Part shown: positions 11,431 through 23,775 of the stretch, in pieces
Numbering within the stretch: position 1 is the first letter of the stretch
Layout of the letters: each line of letters starts with the position of its first letter
Assembly: GCA_013398055.1 (NCBI GenBank)
Contig: VZRS01009654.1
Location: 1,138,763-1,202,762, forward strand
From: Ifrita kowaldi
Lineage: Eukaryota; Chordata; Aves; Passeriformes; Cinclosomatidae
Direction: 5' to 3'
Length of the DNA: 64,000 bases
The notes under the pieces: model-generated
Told to the model about the DNA's origin: nothing
Seen by the model: the letters and a program-made list of their open reading frames with translations, nothing else
Databases searched by the model: none
Program-made: the position numbers and the translations under genes

Positions 11431-14400
11431 TGCAAGGAGACCTAAGGATCTTCCCCAGAATTAACTGGGAGCTCAGATGCTTCACAGAGTTTTATTTGGG
11501 TACAGAATTTTCTCTTTCACTCTTTACTCTTTTATTTTTTCCATCTGAAAGGTTGTGTGATGCTCACTCTCTGTCTCTTCAATTCCTTTGCTGACTCCTT
11601 TAGCTGCTAAATTTGAATACATGCTAACACATTTGATAAGTAGTATGAAACACCTTTGGGTTTGCTTGTTGGTTGATGGTTTTTTTAAAAAATACTGATT
11701 TAAAAGAATAGTACCTTGTAGGGAAAAAAAAGACATTATAAGGAGGAGCACAAAGACTTGACTGAAACACATTTAGGCTGACTTGCAAGGACTGGTTGTT
11801 AGGTGTGTGTTACAGTCAAGCCATGTTCACATTATAGTTCTTCACTATATATGTGTAGTATAAATATGATGCGTTTTCATGTCCCGCTGGAGGTTGTTGT
11901 CTAGATAAGTCAGAAGATGTTGATCAAAAAGATACTTCTTCACTAACCAAAGTGTTTATATATTAAGGAGTAGTGTAGTATCCGTTTTCTATTTCGTTTA
12001 GACAGTATATTTTTGTAAATGATAAAAAATATTTACAATAGTATTTATATTTGAAAAATCGTTTAAAGGGTAATAATTAAAATTCTTGCAATGCTTAGTA
12101 TCTACAACAGATTTTTAAATTTAGACAGGAAGTCTCTAATAGCACAAAAGACCAAAACAACCAAACTTGTTACTTGTTCTAATTTGAAGGAATGTGTCAA
12201 TACTGAGTAGATTCCTGGTATGGTTTTTGTGATCTTGGGAAATATGAGACAGCTCCTGTTGAGGGTTGCCTGATATTCTGAAATGTTATGGCTTAACAAA
12301 CAAAGGCAAGTGAATCCTCTGTTGGGTTGCTGTTGTTAATGGCAATTTTTAGTAACAGAGCTTCTTAAATCAAAATGTTTTCTACTGTCAGCCTTTGAGG
12401 GGGTGGGGAAGCTCATGTGGAGGAATAATCCATGAATCTGCACTCCTTTTTCAGCTGATGGTGTTGCATTGGGTGCAGCAGCTTCTACTTCTCAGACTAG
12501 TGTCCAGTTGATAGTGTTTGTTGCGATTATGTTGCACAAGGTGAGTTATCATCAAAAAAATCTTACTTGTTCTTCAAAAGACTGTTAACACTCACAGGAA
12601 TTGCTAAAGATCTGCAATTTCTTTAGTGATGTAATGCAGAAGTGTTTAATGCCGTTGAAATGAAGAGGTTAGTACAGTGTCAAGGACCAAAAAGCACGGG
12701 TGTGAGGTATGATAGTAGAGCACATGATTGATGCTAAGTGTGAGTGGGGTGCAAATGAGAGAGAATTCTGACTGCCTACTGCCTCCCTTGGTTGCAGAAG
12801 CTGGGGAAAGTCTCCCAAGAGTAGGGAGAGAAGAGTAGCTCATGAAGAAATGTGTCAGCTTCATACTGACTTCTTCTGAAGCTTGTGTGGTAGTGTTTAT
12901 TTACCAAACAAGAAAACCCTAGATTACTACTGCTGTAAGAGACATTCAGAGAAGTTCTAAATGGTGAGGCACAGAAGTATATGCTAGTGCATTCAAGGAG
13001 GGAAAACAGTTTTATGCTGATTACAACAGTCTTTTGGTTCTGTGATGTTCATCAGAAAATGGGGAGGATATTTGTTGTGAAGGGTTTTTATTTAGTGTTT
13101 AAAGGGTTAGTCTTTTGAAACCAGTGAATATCAGAGTACTAAATTACAACTTCTGGTTACCTCTGTTGTATTAGCTTCAACATCACTCATATACCATTTT
13201 TGTAGGAAAACAATTCTTTTGCTGATGGTAACAAGCAAACAGTGGCTCTTGAAGATGGGGGTGATCTTTGCTTAATACTTGCGTGAATGTACCTATTGGC
13301 TATATAGGCTCTAAACATACATGTGCAGAAATTTGCCTTATGGTAGCACATGCATGGATTACAGTGGTTAGTGGTAAATTTATCAGAAATCTTGCATAAT
13401 TACATGTTCAAAATGTTAGGAAATGCATATCTATTATGTCTTTTCTTTGTTCATGCAAGAAATTGTGGTTTACATACCTTTCTTTGAGGGTGGCAATGTC
13501 ACTGTCACATCTTAGAGCTTAACTTATGGCTATTGCCAGGTGAGATTTGCTTTTGCTATTCTTAATGTTCAAATTAACTGACTTCTGAAATTGTACAATT
13601 TTAGAGGAGGATAATTTCTCCTATGCATATTTGGTATTAGAAGAGAAAATTATTTCTTCTTTGGTATCTTTTTTCTATTCTTCTGATCCTGATTGATGCT
13701 TTTCTCTTTCTCATTTTTTTTCACTTATGATTTCTTTCTAAATTAAAAAAAAAAAGGATTCTCTGTATAAAAATGTTTAATGTATTTTAGTTTTATGTCT
13801 TACCTCAGAAATGTCAGGGTGGATTGCTATTGTCTTTATGCAAGCAAAAATATAGTAAATTCAGTGTGTGAGTAGTGGGACATCTGTGCCTTTTGGATAA
13901 GAAACTGGATGCCAGCGGAGGGAAAAGGAAGTATTTGCTTCGTGGTGAGAAGAGGAATGAACTAATCAAAAGATCTCTCAAGTCTTTGTTAACATTGAGA
14001 CTGACTGTTACCTGTCTTTGGGCAATTGTTTCCCTCCCCATGTTAATTGTAGAATTTTTCTACTGCAGGTGAAGAAACTATCTATCTAATGTGTGATAGT
14101 AACAGGACAAAAAAAGAAATGACCTAAGTTGATGGAGTCTTAGGGATTATAGCAATGACTCCAGTCAGAATGAATATTTTGGTATTTATAATGACCACAC
14201 AAGTACGTGTTTTCTCGTAGCCAGAACATGAGTTTCCATTAGGTTCAGTTTTTAAGATGGGGCAGTCTGCAGAATGCTCTTGATTTGGGTAAGCTGCAGC
14301 ATGCTAGTGCCTGCCCTGAATGTTTTCCAGTTCAGTCCATTTCAATGTAGTAAGTCATATTTCAACCTTTTCTCATCTTTCTGGGAGTTTTAGAAGGTAT

Positions 14401-16506
14401 TGTATTAGCAGTGAATATTGTTTTTTGCAGGCACCAGCTGCCTTTGGCCTGGTTTCCTTCCTGATGCACGCTGGGCTAGAACGGAATCGAATCAGAAAAC
14501 ACTTGCTGGTCTTTGCGTTAGCAGCACCTGTTATGTCGATGTTGACATACTTAGGGCTAAGCAAGGTAGGTCCGTGGTTTTGTTCTGCCCAAAATCTAGC
14601 TTAGTGGTGAGGTTTGGGGAAAAGACTGTGATATGAGTTTCATATTACGTAATTCCAAACTGCTTGAAAAATTCAGCAGAATGAAGATTTAAAAAAAGTT
14701 GATGAAAAGGTCGCAATATAAATGCACAAAAGAGATAATAATCCATGCTTTTCCATCAGAATCAGTGGCATAACTCCTTCATAGAGTTTGGTATAGCTTT
14801 TTTTTAAAAAGTCTGATTTCTGTGTTTTATCCTTTCTGCTGCTCCCTACTGAAAGCAATTTATTCATATACCAGGTTTTAGCTGATGCCTATTTAAATAA
14901 GTTATTTTCAGCATTGTTGCATGCATTCTTTTAATATGCAGGAAGGAAATAATCTCCTCTGGTTTCGCCCACCATCCCAGAACTGGTCCTTTATATTCAA
15001 AGTCTGTGTCACAAGTTGAGTCCTCAGCTAGAACAGTCTTTTTGCCTTATTCCATAAAGCATTGTTGTGTCTTGGGTCTGTGCAACAAATGGCCTGTGAA
15101 ATGGAACACTGCACATGAGTGTATCATCTCTGTCCAAATTAAATGTTTCTGCTTCTCATAGCATATCCTGGGATGCTCCTGTATTTCTGAACTGTGGTGT
15201 GACATGCTGTGGTGGTGTGTTGTAAAGGATATAACATGTGATCTCACGAAACTCAAGGCATGGGAGGAAAGATTAAATAAATCATCTGGGATAATCCTTT
15301 ACTTCAGCTGGATAGGATTTATATTTGACATTACAGTACAAGAGACAGCAGAAAAAAGGTTGGGTTCGTAAATAGAAAAGAGAATTCTTTTTGAGCACTC
15401 TTTTGAAGTGTTCTCATCAAGGGTTGGGTTTACATTTTGCCCTTCAGAAAGAACAGAGAATTGATAAGGCATCAGGGCTGTCACTGTGGTTTTATAGTTC
15501 CAGCTGACGTATCTTTCTCTGGAAAAATGACCTGAGAATAAACACAAGAACTAAGATTACACCTGAGTTGGAGAGCATTCAGGAAGTATTTGGATCTGAT
15601 ATGAATGGGTTTGCATTTCATTGCATTTACTGATGTGCAGCATATCTTAATCCTATTATGGAGGTGAAGGGGTGCTCAGTTTTCATGCAGAAGACACATT
15701 TCTTCATGAAGTTTGTGTGGAAATCCTGGAAAAGCTTAGGGCGTTTACTTCTACATACAAATAAAATATTGAATGAGTGATGTTTTGGGACTTGGTTCTG
15801 AAGAGCAGTGGAGCAGATATTTAAAGGCTAACGTCATATTTGAACCCCTTGTTTAGAAAAAGGGAGGAAAAAAGTCAATCTTGAGCATCCTCTCTAAAAT
15901 TTGTGGCTTTGCAATATGAATTTTTTTTTTTCCAAAACCTGTTTGGTATGTTGGCTGTGAGACAGTCAAACAAGATGCTTCAGCAGACTGTGACTTTTTT
16001 GCTTTTCTGAGGGTTCTTTTGTAAGGGTTTTTTCTTTTGTAAGTCCAGAGTGAAGTGACTAGGAGGAGGGGTGTCTTTCTGCTCCCCCACAACTTTAGAG
16101 TGCCAGTTACTACATGTAAGGTGCAAAACACAAAAAATCACACTAAACCATTGACATTGTGAGACAGCGAGAGTTGATAGAAATCCTACTGTGCTTGGAT
16201 ACTGAGAGAATTTTTTTTTATTACTGATTGAAGAACTTCTGCTTATTCTCACTTTTTTTGCTGTTTGTGTTTCAGAGCAGCAAAGAAGCCCTTTCAGAAG
16301 TCAATGCCACTGGAGTTGCTATGCTGTTTTCTGCTGGGACTTTCCTTTATGTTGCCACAGTTCATGTTCTCCCAGAAGTAGGAGGAATTGCTCATAGCCA
16401 CAAACCTGAATCAACTGGAGGAAAAGGACTCAGTCGTCTGGAGGTGGCAGCCCTAGTATTAGGATGCCTTATTCCTCTAGTTTTGTCCATTGGACACCAT
16501 CACTAA
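1458..16506 (+). CDS. SLC39A9: SLC39A9 (ZIP9), whole coding span, 7 exons, 305 aa
   Basis: The product is a ZIP-family zinc transporter that moves Zn2+ into the cytosol across Golgi/trans-Golgi and plasma membranes. Vertebrate ZIP9 is also reported as a membrane androgen receptor. Joining the seven exons gives 918 nt in one open frame (305 residues, close to the usual 307). Visible features are a first membrane segment at about residues 6-26, a sequon at N29, a His-rich cytosolic loop at about 92-103 (HEHGHDH), the TM4 metal-site motif HAAADG at 153-158, the TM5 HKAPAA motif from H183, and a second sequon at N239. All introns are GT-AG, with exon boundaries in phases expected from the human gene. 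The start was chosen by the family N-terminus and strong Kozak context. Exon 1 is duplicated by assembly. Confidence 0.95.
1554..5370 (+). other. SLC39A9 intron 1
   Basis: This is 3.8 kb of AT-rich intron. The first 570 bp belong to the duplicated block. No repeat family, RNA gene or conserved ORF is recognised in the rest, and short poly-A/poly-T runs are the only low-complexity sequence. Confidence 0.85.
5371..5479 (+). CDS. SLC39A9: SLC39A9 exon 2
   Basis: This encodes residues 33-68 plus the first base of codon 69, starting [12 protein letters not shown] and covering the second membrane segment through [15 protein letters not shown]. The acceptor is TTGCTTGCAG and the donor is GTAAGA. 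It ends in phase 1. Confidence 0.95.
5480..8591 (+). other. SLC39A9 intron 2
   Basis: This 3.1-kb AT-rich intron contains no repeat, RNA gene or conserved coding sequence that I recognise. Confidence 0.8.
8592..8783 (+). CDS. SLC39A9: SLC39A9 exon 3 (His-rich loop and TM3)
   Basis: This encodes residues 69-132 and part of 133. It carries the cytosolic histidine-rich loop (HEHGHDH, about 93-99), typical of ZIP loops that may bind zinc, followed by [20 protein letters not shown], the third membrane segment. The acceptor is TTTCACAG and the donor GTAAGC. It is the longest internal exon and the most divergent part of the protein upstream of the loop. Confidence 0.95.
8784..11220 (+). other. SLC39A9 intron 3
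   Basis: This 2.4-kb intron has no recognisable repeat or gene. A short CA tract near 9533-9542 is the only simple repeat noticed. Confidence 0.8.
11221..11289 (+). CDS. SLC39A9: SLC39A9 exon 4
   Basis: This encodes the rest of residue 133 to 155, including [13 protein letters not shown], the start of the TM4 metal-binding segment with H153. The acceptor is TGTTTCAG and the donor GTAATG, and it ends in phase 1. Confidence 0.95.
11290..12454 (+). other. SLC39A9 intron 4 with poly-A tract
   Basis: This 1.2-kb intron contains an uninterrupted run of 28 A at 11402-11429. No target-site duplication or retroposed body is evident next to the tract, so it is best treated as simple repeat. Confidence 0.8.
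11402..11429. repeat. Poly-A homopolymer (28 A)
   Basis: This is a pure A run inside SLC39A9 intron 4. Its length is likely polymorphic and unreliable in the assembly. Confidence 0.9.
12455..12540 (+). CDS. SLC39A9: SLC39A9 exon 5 (TM4-TM5 core)
   Basis: This completes the metal-site motif ([12 protein letters not shown], residues 156-167) and runs through [12 protein letters not shown], ending at H183-K184 in phase 0. ZIP carriers coordinate zinc with polar residues of TM4 and TM5, here H153/D157 and H183. The acceptor is TTTTTCAG and the donor GTGAGT. Confidence 0.95.
12541..14430 (+). other. SLC39A9 intron 5
   Basis: This 1.9-kb AT-rich intron holds only short A and T runs. No repeat family or gene is recognised. 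Confidence 0.8.
14431..14565 (+). CDS. SLC39A9: SLC39A9 exon 6
   Basis: This encodes residues 185-229 as 45 whole codons, starting [20 protein letters not shown] and ending YLGLSK. It covers the end of TM5, a basic loop and TM6. The acceptor is TTTTTTGCAG and the donor GTAGGT. Confidence 0.95.
14566..16275 (+). other. SLC39A9 intron 6
   Basis: This 1.7-kb intron contains no repeat or gene that I can recognise. Confidence 0.8.
16276..16506 (+). CDS. SLC39A9: SLC39A9 exon 7 (C-terminus)
   Basis: This encodes residues 230-305 and TAA at 16504-16506. It carries the N239-A-T sequon, the membrane segment around [20 protein letters not shown], a His-containing loop (IAHSHKP), and a last membrane segment ending in SIGHHH. 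The short His-rich C-terminus is normal for ZIP9. The acceptor is GTTTCAG. Confidence 0.95.
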   Translation, partial: SSKEALSEVNATGVAMLFSAGTFLYVATVHVLPEVGGIAHSHKPESTGGKGLSRLEVAALVLGCLIPLVLSIGHHH

Positions 16507-17213
16507 ACGCTCAAATTTCACTGTTCTCCTCCTCTATAAGACATGAGCAGTAGATGTCTGCTGCTCCCTTTATCATTCTTTTACCCATCATTCATCCCAT
16601 CCACTTTATGGAGTTCAGAGGGAATCTTGATTGCGAAATGAGGAATACTGGGAAAGTTTTTAGTGTAGCAAAATGTACTTTGGCAGCCGGACGCAAATTC
16701 TGTGTAACTTTCTTTTCTGAAGACATTTGCTATTTTAATTGTTACTTCTGGCCCTATTCTCAGGGAAGATGGAACTCGAAGTTTAAGAAAGGTGAGCAGG
16801 AAAGAACATAGCGACTCATCATGAAATTGCAATCACCAAAGTATCCTGCAGTTCAGCTTTCGTGGCTGAGAGCAAAACCCAAGGATGGCTGCGTTGTGAG
16901 AGGTTGAAGTCTCACTAATGAAGAAGGGGGTTCTCCCCCATCGGTTCTACATTGTCCTGGCAACGTGATTGGGCCTTGTGATGCTTGTCACTAATTGTAT
17001 TGCAGAAATGGGCTACACTGGGAACTCTGCATAACACTGCTGTTGTCACAGAAGGGTCACTTGATAGGAAAGAAATTATGTAGACAATGTGTAGGGTTAG
17101 AGTAAGAAATCAGCTGGTTAAGAAAGTGCAAATGAGTTTTGCAGTGTGTTCCATTGTTTAAGACGAAGGATAGAAGCAAGGAGAATGGTGTTTTGATTGT
17201 TGATTCAATTGTT

Positions 17214-17219
17214 AATAAA
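17214..17219 (+). terminator. Candidate poly(A) signal AATAAA
   Basis: This is a canonical hexamer about 0.7 kb after the SLC39A9 stop, followed within 30 nt by a G/T-rich stretch. Confidence 0.35.
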
Positions 17220-17494
17220 TTCTAAAAAGGCATTGTTTCTTGGGAGGTAGTCTTCTGCCAAGTCAAGTGTTAAGCACCAAAAATGTCAGCAAGAATTACG
17301 TATTGGCTACTGTGATACACTACTGCTTCTGTTGAGAGAGATACCCATAGTGCCATTTGAAATAGAGCTGCTCTGGGCTCTGAGGAGTGGAAATCTGATG
17401 GAGACAGCTGTCGAGGGACCAGAGAACTTTACTAGCTCATTTTCAAAAATCTGAGCTGCTGAAATCAATGGGGGGCTGTGTGGGTTTTTCACTA

Positions 17495-17500
17495 AATAAA
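17495..17500 (+). terminator. Candidate poly(A) signal AATAAA
   Basis: This is a canonical hexamer about 1 kb after the SLC39A9 stop codon. Confidence 0.35.
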
Positions 17501-17520
17501 GGTATTACGGCTAACAAAAC

Positions 17521-20500
17521 AAGATGTTTAGTTAAATATTTATGCTGCAGATAGAATACAAAGTGTTTCTAAAGCGGTTCTGAACAAAAAACCCAAACCC
17601 ACAAACAAAAACCAAACTGGTGGGTTCCCAGTGGACCTGTTTGACATTTTGCTTTTCCTTTGGGAATTGTTCATTTGCCTCTTACTGATAAGCATTAGTT
17701 TTGGTGAATCTACTGGAGGACTTTCTGCCAATTGCTAGTGTCTCTCTGCAGGGGAGTGGTAAAAGATTCCTCCATTTCCAAGGCGCAGCTTTGTCTTATC
17801 AGGCACCATTCCCCTTATGCAAAACATGTTATACTCTAATAACTGTAGTGCATTGAAAAGTCAGCAATGCTTGACATGCACAGAATCAGCATAAAATTCT
17901 TTCTATAGGGGAAAACTTTTTTATGCTGTACCCCTTTTAAGCTATACTTTGTCTGCACTTTTGAAGATAACATTGCCAAATAGATTTTTCTTTTTTCTTT
18001 TTGGTTTCTTTAAAATGAATTTTGAAGTCTTGATACATCTTCTCAACTGAAGTGCTTCTTGTTTCCATTTGAATGAGTGTGACTGTTTTTCATGCCATTT
18101 ATTACTTAAACTGCACAGCCCATTGTGCCTCATAACTTCTTTACATTTTTGTTATTGTCCTGTTTGTCTGTTAGTTCAGAGAGTAATGGGTGTGGCCTGG
18201 CTCTTGGACTAGCGGTGGCTTTGTTGGCTCTGTAAAAATATGGATGTATCCCAGGATTGAACCTACTATTGAGCCCCAGGAGTGCTTGTTCATTTGTGTA
18301 TTGTACTATATAAGATGAATGCAAAATTATTAGAAGTCATATTTTCCCATAAGATGGTATTGTCACATAGAATTAGTGCTTCAGGCCTAAACAAGCATTT
18401 TTTTAAATGAGACATTCAATGTTGTGTTCTGAAATGCCACTGCAAAATTAGTGATGTGGATGGGATCCTCTTCTATGTGTTTGTCGATGGTGTTGTCTGT
18501 TTGTTTTGGTTTTGGGATTTTTACAGCATACATAATGCAACTGGTAAGTTACTGGTTTAAAAAGTTCAGCAGGACAGGTTCCTAACACATGCAAATGGTA
18601 CACAGGGGCATTTACTCCAGAGTTCTGTTCTTCCTGATTTCTCCCTAATTACCTTTTCCCTTGATAATCTCACTATTTTACCACGTTTAATCTTTCCACA
18701 TAACCATTTCCAAAAGCTGGAGGGTTTGCTAGAGCAGGAGATAGTTTAGTGCAGCACGAGGTGCTTGCATTTCGTAAAGCAGTAGGTTTTCATTCTTTAA
18801 ACTCTGTCCTATCACTTGCATGTGCACCTCACTCTGGGAATTAAGTTGACTGAGTGCATTCCTCTTCAGCCTCACCTTGTGTATAACAATAGCAATGGTT
18901 TACAGAGGTAAGGTCCCATTTCATGGTTTCATGCCTTTTGTTCCTGGTTGAAGCATGTGGATAGTACCTTTTTACATGGACCGGTGTGTATTGGTGAGGA
19001 TGTGGCAGCCAGGCTTTTCACTGCGGACATACCTCTGGCACCTTAATCATAGGTGTCACTGCTGAGAGGTCTTGTCATCTTTCCATTTTCCTGTCCTTTA
19101 CATCATGTTTCCAGTTTCTGGGCAGCCATCAGAAATGGTAATACTCAGTTTAATGATTCATGAAGCGTAGAGGCCAAGTTATAGCAGCAGGTGAGGGAAT
19201 TTGAATGAAAACATTGGCAACTTAAAATTGGCACAAAAATTCTGAAAACATACTTTTCATGTTGGCATTTGGTTGAGTGACAGAAGACTTCAGTGATTTT
19301 TATTTTTTCTTCTACCCATTTAGAAGTAGCAACAGCATTTTGTTTTGGCTGCCTGTTATCTCTGTTGAATTATTATTTTCAATTCTGTAACTGAAACTGC
19401 AGTGACTAAAGAAGCTTTTGGTTATGTGATATGGAGAATGTAAAATTTTATATTATCAAACCTTTCCAAATTTTTAGTACCAAATGGAGGATTATTTTCT
19501 TGAAGCAGAGTATTTTAATGAGTTAAATTAAATGGTCCATTATTTTATTATAGCCCTTTCTTTGTACCTATCTCCCCATCTGTCACAGTAAATCCAATCA
19601 TTGCATGTAGTCAGGGCCAGCTGGTATCATTTTCTACTCCTCAGGAGACCTTGGTGCAAACAAATTCCTCTTACTCTCTCTGTAATAGCCCTCTCTGCCT
19701 GGATTTTTTTCTGTGAGGTAGGTGGCAGTAGGTCTAGCAGGTAAATGCTTACACCAAGTGCCAGCCATGTCGCCCTTTCCTTCTGTAAGTCCCTCTAGGA
19801 AATCCATAATCTCATCACCTGTTTCTTTTCAGTTAATGGTTTCTTAATTGGCAATAGGAATTGGACTAAAGCATCTCTGTTGATCCTGATGTCTTTTGGT
19901 ACTTTCCCTACTGTTCTAATGCTTTTATTGTTCCTTATATAAAGAAGGGAAATATTTCTTTTTCAGCACTCAATGACAGATGCAGAAGCTGCACTGACAT
20001 TAATTTAAGTAAGGATGGCAGATCTGTCACACCAAGACAGGATTTTTTGATTGTTGTGGCTTGTCAGATGGCTGGGTGTAAAACACAGAAAACCCACTGT
20101 TGACTACAAAGAACCATTTCCAGGTGGATTATATAAAAGGCTAATCTTACCCAAGAGGCCCAGGAAAACCACTGTGTTTATTCAGGAACTAGTTCAGAGC
20201 CTTCAAAGAGCTTTTGACAGTAGCAGGTGTGTCCATGTGGTATCAGCTGATTGCAGAAAAGAGAGAGATGATGTGGAATAAATGTTCCTGCTGCTCCCTT
20301 CCCGTTCTGTGCTGGGACTTGGGGAAAAGAGAAGTGTACTTGTATTCTTTTGAGAGTGGAAGGAGGAGGAGCGATTGCAGTATGGTGGGAATGTTTATGA
20401 TGAATATCGAATTCTTTATCACAAATTTCAGATTCCTGTTCACATCAAACTTCTTTTAAAAGTATTTTTTTTCCTTATTGTTCTTATATCTCTTAGCAGC

Positions 20501-21385
20501 CTTGGCTTTCCAGGGAAAAACATTGTATGGTCATTGCTGTTTACCTGACTCCATGTATGGAACTGTAATTTTAATGTCTTTTTTCCAAACCGTTTGTACA
20601 CAAAATCATTCCATGAATGGCTGCCTTATAATTTTTCCACTTTAATTGTGAATGGTTAAAATAATATTGCCGTTTTCAATTTGTTTTATTATATTAAATT
20701 TTTACTAGGTGCAGTGCTTTGGAGTTGGCTTGTCATTTACTGCATGGGGTTTTGTGACAGCTCTGACAGAAAGAAATGACAGTCTTAAATGGGATGCAAG
20801 CGGTGCAGACAGTACATTTCATTTTTGTGGGAATGTGTTTGCTGCTTTTCTTCATGATGTCTGAGCACCTCCTGCAAACCTGGAATGTGAAACTGCATCT
20901 TGGGAGACAGTGCAGCAGGTGGATTTGGATATGGCTATTAATGTGTTCAGAGGTATGCAGAGATGATGTGACAGGCAGGGCATTTGGCAACTTGTGTCTC
21001 TCACAGAATATTTAGGAGTTGGCATTGCCCTGAAGCTGTCTCCTCTTGCACCCCCAGAGCACCCCCAGGGAAATCTCTGGAGTTTACAAGGCTGAGACCT
21101 CTTTGGAGGGCAGCAAGGAGATGATGGGCTTAAGGTTGCTCCAGGGCGCTGTTGAAAGGCCTGAGGACCCTTTGAAGCTAAAGGAAATTGTCTTTACTCC
21201 AAGCCGTGCTCTCAATCTTATCAGTGCCAAACCCAAAACGCAAACACTACGTCTCTCTGTTCTTTTTGGAGTCTTTGTGACAGTCTTTCCTATACATGTA
21301 TGGGCCTCAGTGAAATTTGAATGAAAAGTCAGTTTTAAACCCTAGCCTGCTTTTTGCTCTTGTCTTATGAGGGAAGAGTGCTGGT
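17521..21385. other. Distal SLC39A9 3'UTR or intergenic sequence
   Basis: This 3.9-kb T-rich stretch has no recognisable gene or interspersed repeat. Its composition would fit a long 3'UTR, ending perhaps at the ATTAAA near 20693, but it could equally be intergenic. Confidence 0.6.
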
Positions 21386-22570
21386 GAAATATTTCATGCC
21401 CCTGTTATGTGGTTTGTTGGGGTTTTTTCCCTCCTATCTTCCTGCTGTTTTCAGGCACTGAGTCCCAGCTCAGCTTTCCTTGTGAGTGCCCAGTGATCCT
21501 AGTGCTTACCTGTTGACAGCTCTTCAGTGTTGCTTTGCCTTCACTGGTGATGCAGTTTCCCTGGAAGGCAGCTCACCTTCCTGCTGCAGCCTGCAATCAC
21601 ATGGGAGCCTGTTCAGCCATAGCTCTCTTGTGTTTTCCCATGTCATTATAACTGAGAAGGGATCGAGCTCTTGCTGTGGAGAAAACCTCCCTTCTCAGGC
21701 TCCTGAATTTCTCTGGGTTTAATTTTCCACCAACATAATTTTGAGTGGCAAAGAATAGTAGGATATTAAATTTTAGTAGTGGTCTCTGAGAGGTGCTCAG
21801 GCAGGGGTTAGGGTAGTGCTTGGACAATTAATACTGTTTTATCAGAGCTAAAGCTTGCAGGGCAGTCAGGTTTTTTTTCCTATAAGACACTTTAAGCCAC
21901 ATTTTTAGGGACTATAGGTTTTAATAAGGTTTTTTTAAAAATCCAGTGAATTGCACATTGTGTGCTGTGATTGTAGAAGAGGCGAACTTTTAGAAAAAGA
22001 AATTCAGTGGATTTATATGGCAAGATGCAACTTTAAAGAATGACCATGCTTTGACTGAAAATGTTACTTAACCAGACTTGGTTGGGACTAGATTTAACAT
22101 TTTTAAAACACATGTAGGGGTCAAATAAATAAATGGAGGAGCAAATGGAAAGGTGCTTGTGTCTTGCCAAAGCACCTGCCATTGTGTGTACAATATTAGG
22201 GGGTTGTAGAAGAAAGTTATTACCGCTGCAGCATTCTTTTGCTACTGTCAGGATTTAGGGAAAGGATGAGAATCAGAGTTGGGATACTTGGAATTACTGG
22301 GAAGTTGACCACCTGTCCCAAGGCAGTCCTTAAGGAAACACCTGCATTGGCTTTTCAGATCTGTAGGTAGATCTGTGGGGTTTAGGTTTTGCAAGCCAGT
22401 GGTCTGCAATTTTGTCTCTTGACCTTGTATGATAGAACTATCAGCTGGAGCAATGCAGGAAGGGATAAAGCAATCTGAGCAGCTTACACATGGACTGGCC
22501 TTTACCTCTCTGGTGTGGCGATGGTACTTGGTAAGTTCCTTAGCATATTGTGGGAAGGCACTGATTGAAT
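21386..22570 (+). repeat. Tandem duplicate A (1185 bp, intergenic)
   Basis: This block recurs at 22572-23756 at a constant offset of 1186 with no indels. I found only one mismatch (CATTGG versus CATAGG in the shared stretch near 22346 and 23532). The copies abut at a single N (22571). No coding sequence or repeat family is recognised inside it. Confidence 0.95.
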
Positions 22571-22571
22571 N
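22571..22571. other. Single-N assembly junction
   Basis: A single N sits exactly between the two 1185-bp copies, marking a contig join made without recognising the overlap. Confidence 0.95.
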
Positions 22572-23756
22572 GAAATATTTCATGCCCCTGTTATGTGGTT
22601 TGTTGGGGTTTTTTCCCTCCTATCTTCCTGCTGTTTTCAGGCACTGAGTCCCAGCTCAGCTTTCCTTGTGAGTGCCCAGTGATCCTAGTGCTTACCTGTT
22701 GACAGCTCTTCAGTGTTGCTTTGCCTTCACTGGTGATGCAGTTTCCCTGGAAGGCAGCTCACCTTCCTGCTGCAGCCTGCAATCACATGGGAGCCTGTTC
22801 AGCCATAGCTCTCTTGTGTTTTCCCATGTCATTATAACTGAGAAGGGATCGAGCTCTTGCTGTGGAGAAAACCTCCCTTCTCAGGCTCCTGAATTTCTCT
22901 GGGTTTAATTTTCCACCAACATAATTTTGAGTGGCAAAGAATAGTAGGATATTAAATTTTAGTAGTGGTCTCTGAGAGGTGCTCAGGCAGGGGTTAGGGT
23001 AGTGCTTGGACAATTAATACTGTTTTATCAGAGCTAAAGCTTGCAGGGCAGTCAGGTTTTTTTTCCTATAAGACACTTTAAGCCACATTTTTAGGGACTA
23101 TAGGTTTTAATAAGGTTTTTTTAAAAATCCAGTGAATTGCACATTGTGTGCTGTGATTGTAGAAGAGGCGAACTTTTAGAAAAAGAAATTCAGTGGATTT
23201 ATATGGCAAGATGCAACTTTAAAGAATGACCATGCTTTGACTGAAAATGTTACTTAACCAGACTTGGTTGGGACTAGATTTAACATTTTTAAAACACATG
23301 TAGGGGTCAAATAAATAAATGGAGGAGCAAATGGAAAGGTGCTTGTGTCTTGCCAAAGCACCTGCCATTGTGTGTACAATATTAGGGGGTTGTAGAAGAA
23401 AGTTATTACCGCTGCAGCATTCTTTTGCTACTGTCAGGATTTAGGGAAAGGATGAGAATCAGAGTTGGGATACTTGGAATTACTGGGAAGTTGACCACCT
23501 GTCCCAAGGCAGTCCTTAAGGAAACACCTGCATAGGCTTTTCAGATCTGTAGGTAGATCTGTGGGGTTTAGGTTTTGCAAGCCAGTGGTCTGCAATTTTG
23601 TCTCTTGACCTTGTATGATAGAACTATCAGCTGGAGCAATGCAGGAAGGGATAAAGCAATCTGAGCAGCTTACACATGGACTGGCCTTTACCTCTCTGGT
23701 GTGGCGATGGTACTTGGTAAGTTCCTTAGCATATTGTGGGAAGGCACTGATTGAAT
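22572..23756 (+). repeat. Tandem duplicate B (1185 bp, intergenic)
   Basis: This is the near-identical partner of 21386-22570, continuing without a break into the downstream sequence. It is best explained as the overlapping end of the neighbouring contig counted twice. Confidence 0.95.
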
Positions 23757-23775
23757 GGGGTCAAAAGCACTGATT

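Larger units (their letters stand above)
16507..17520 (+). other. SLC39A9: SLC39A9 proximal 3'UTR (length uncertain)
   Basis: This is non-coding sequence after the stop codon with two candidate poly(A) signals, AATAAA at 17214-17219 and at 17495-17500. The human gene has a long 3'UTR, so the real end may be further downstream; an ATTAAA at 20693-20698 is another candidate. RNA data would be needed to choose between them. Confidence 0.5.

Noticed and set aside
20051..20281. A 76-codon frame between the two genes
   Set aside because: It has no homology that I recognise, no splice structure and an ordinary chance length.
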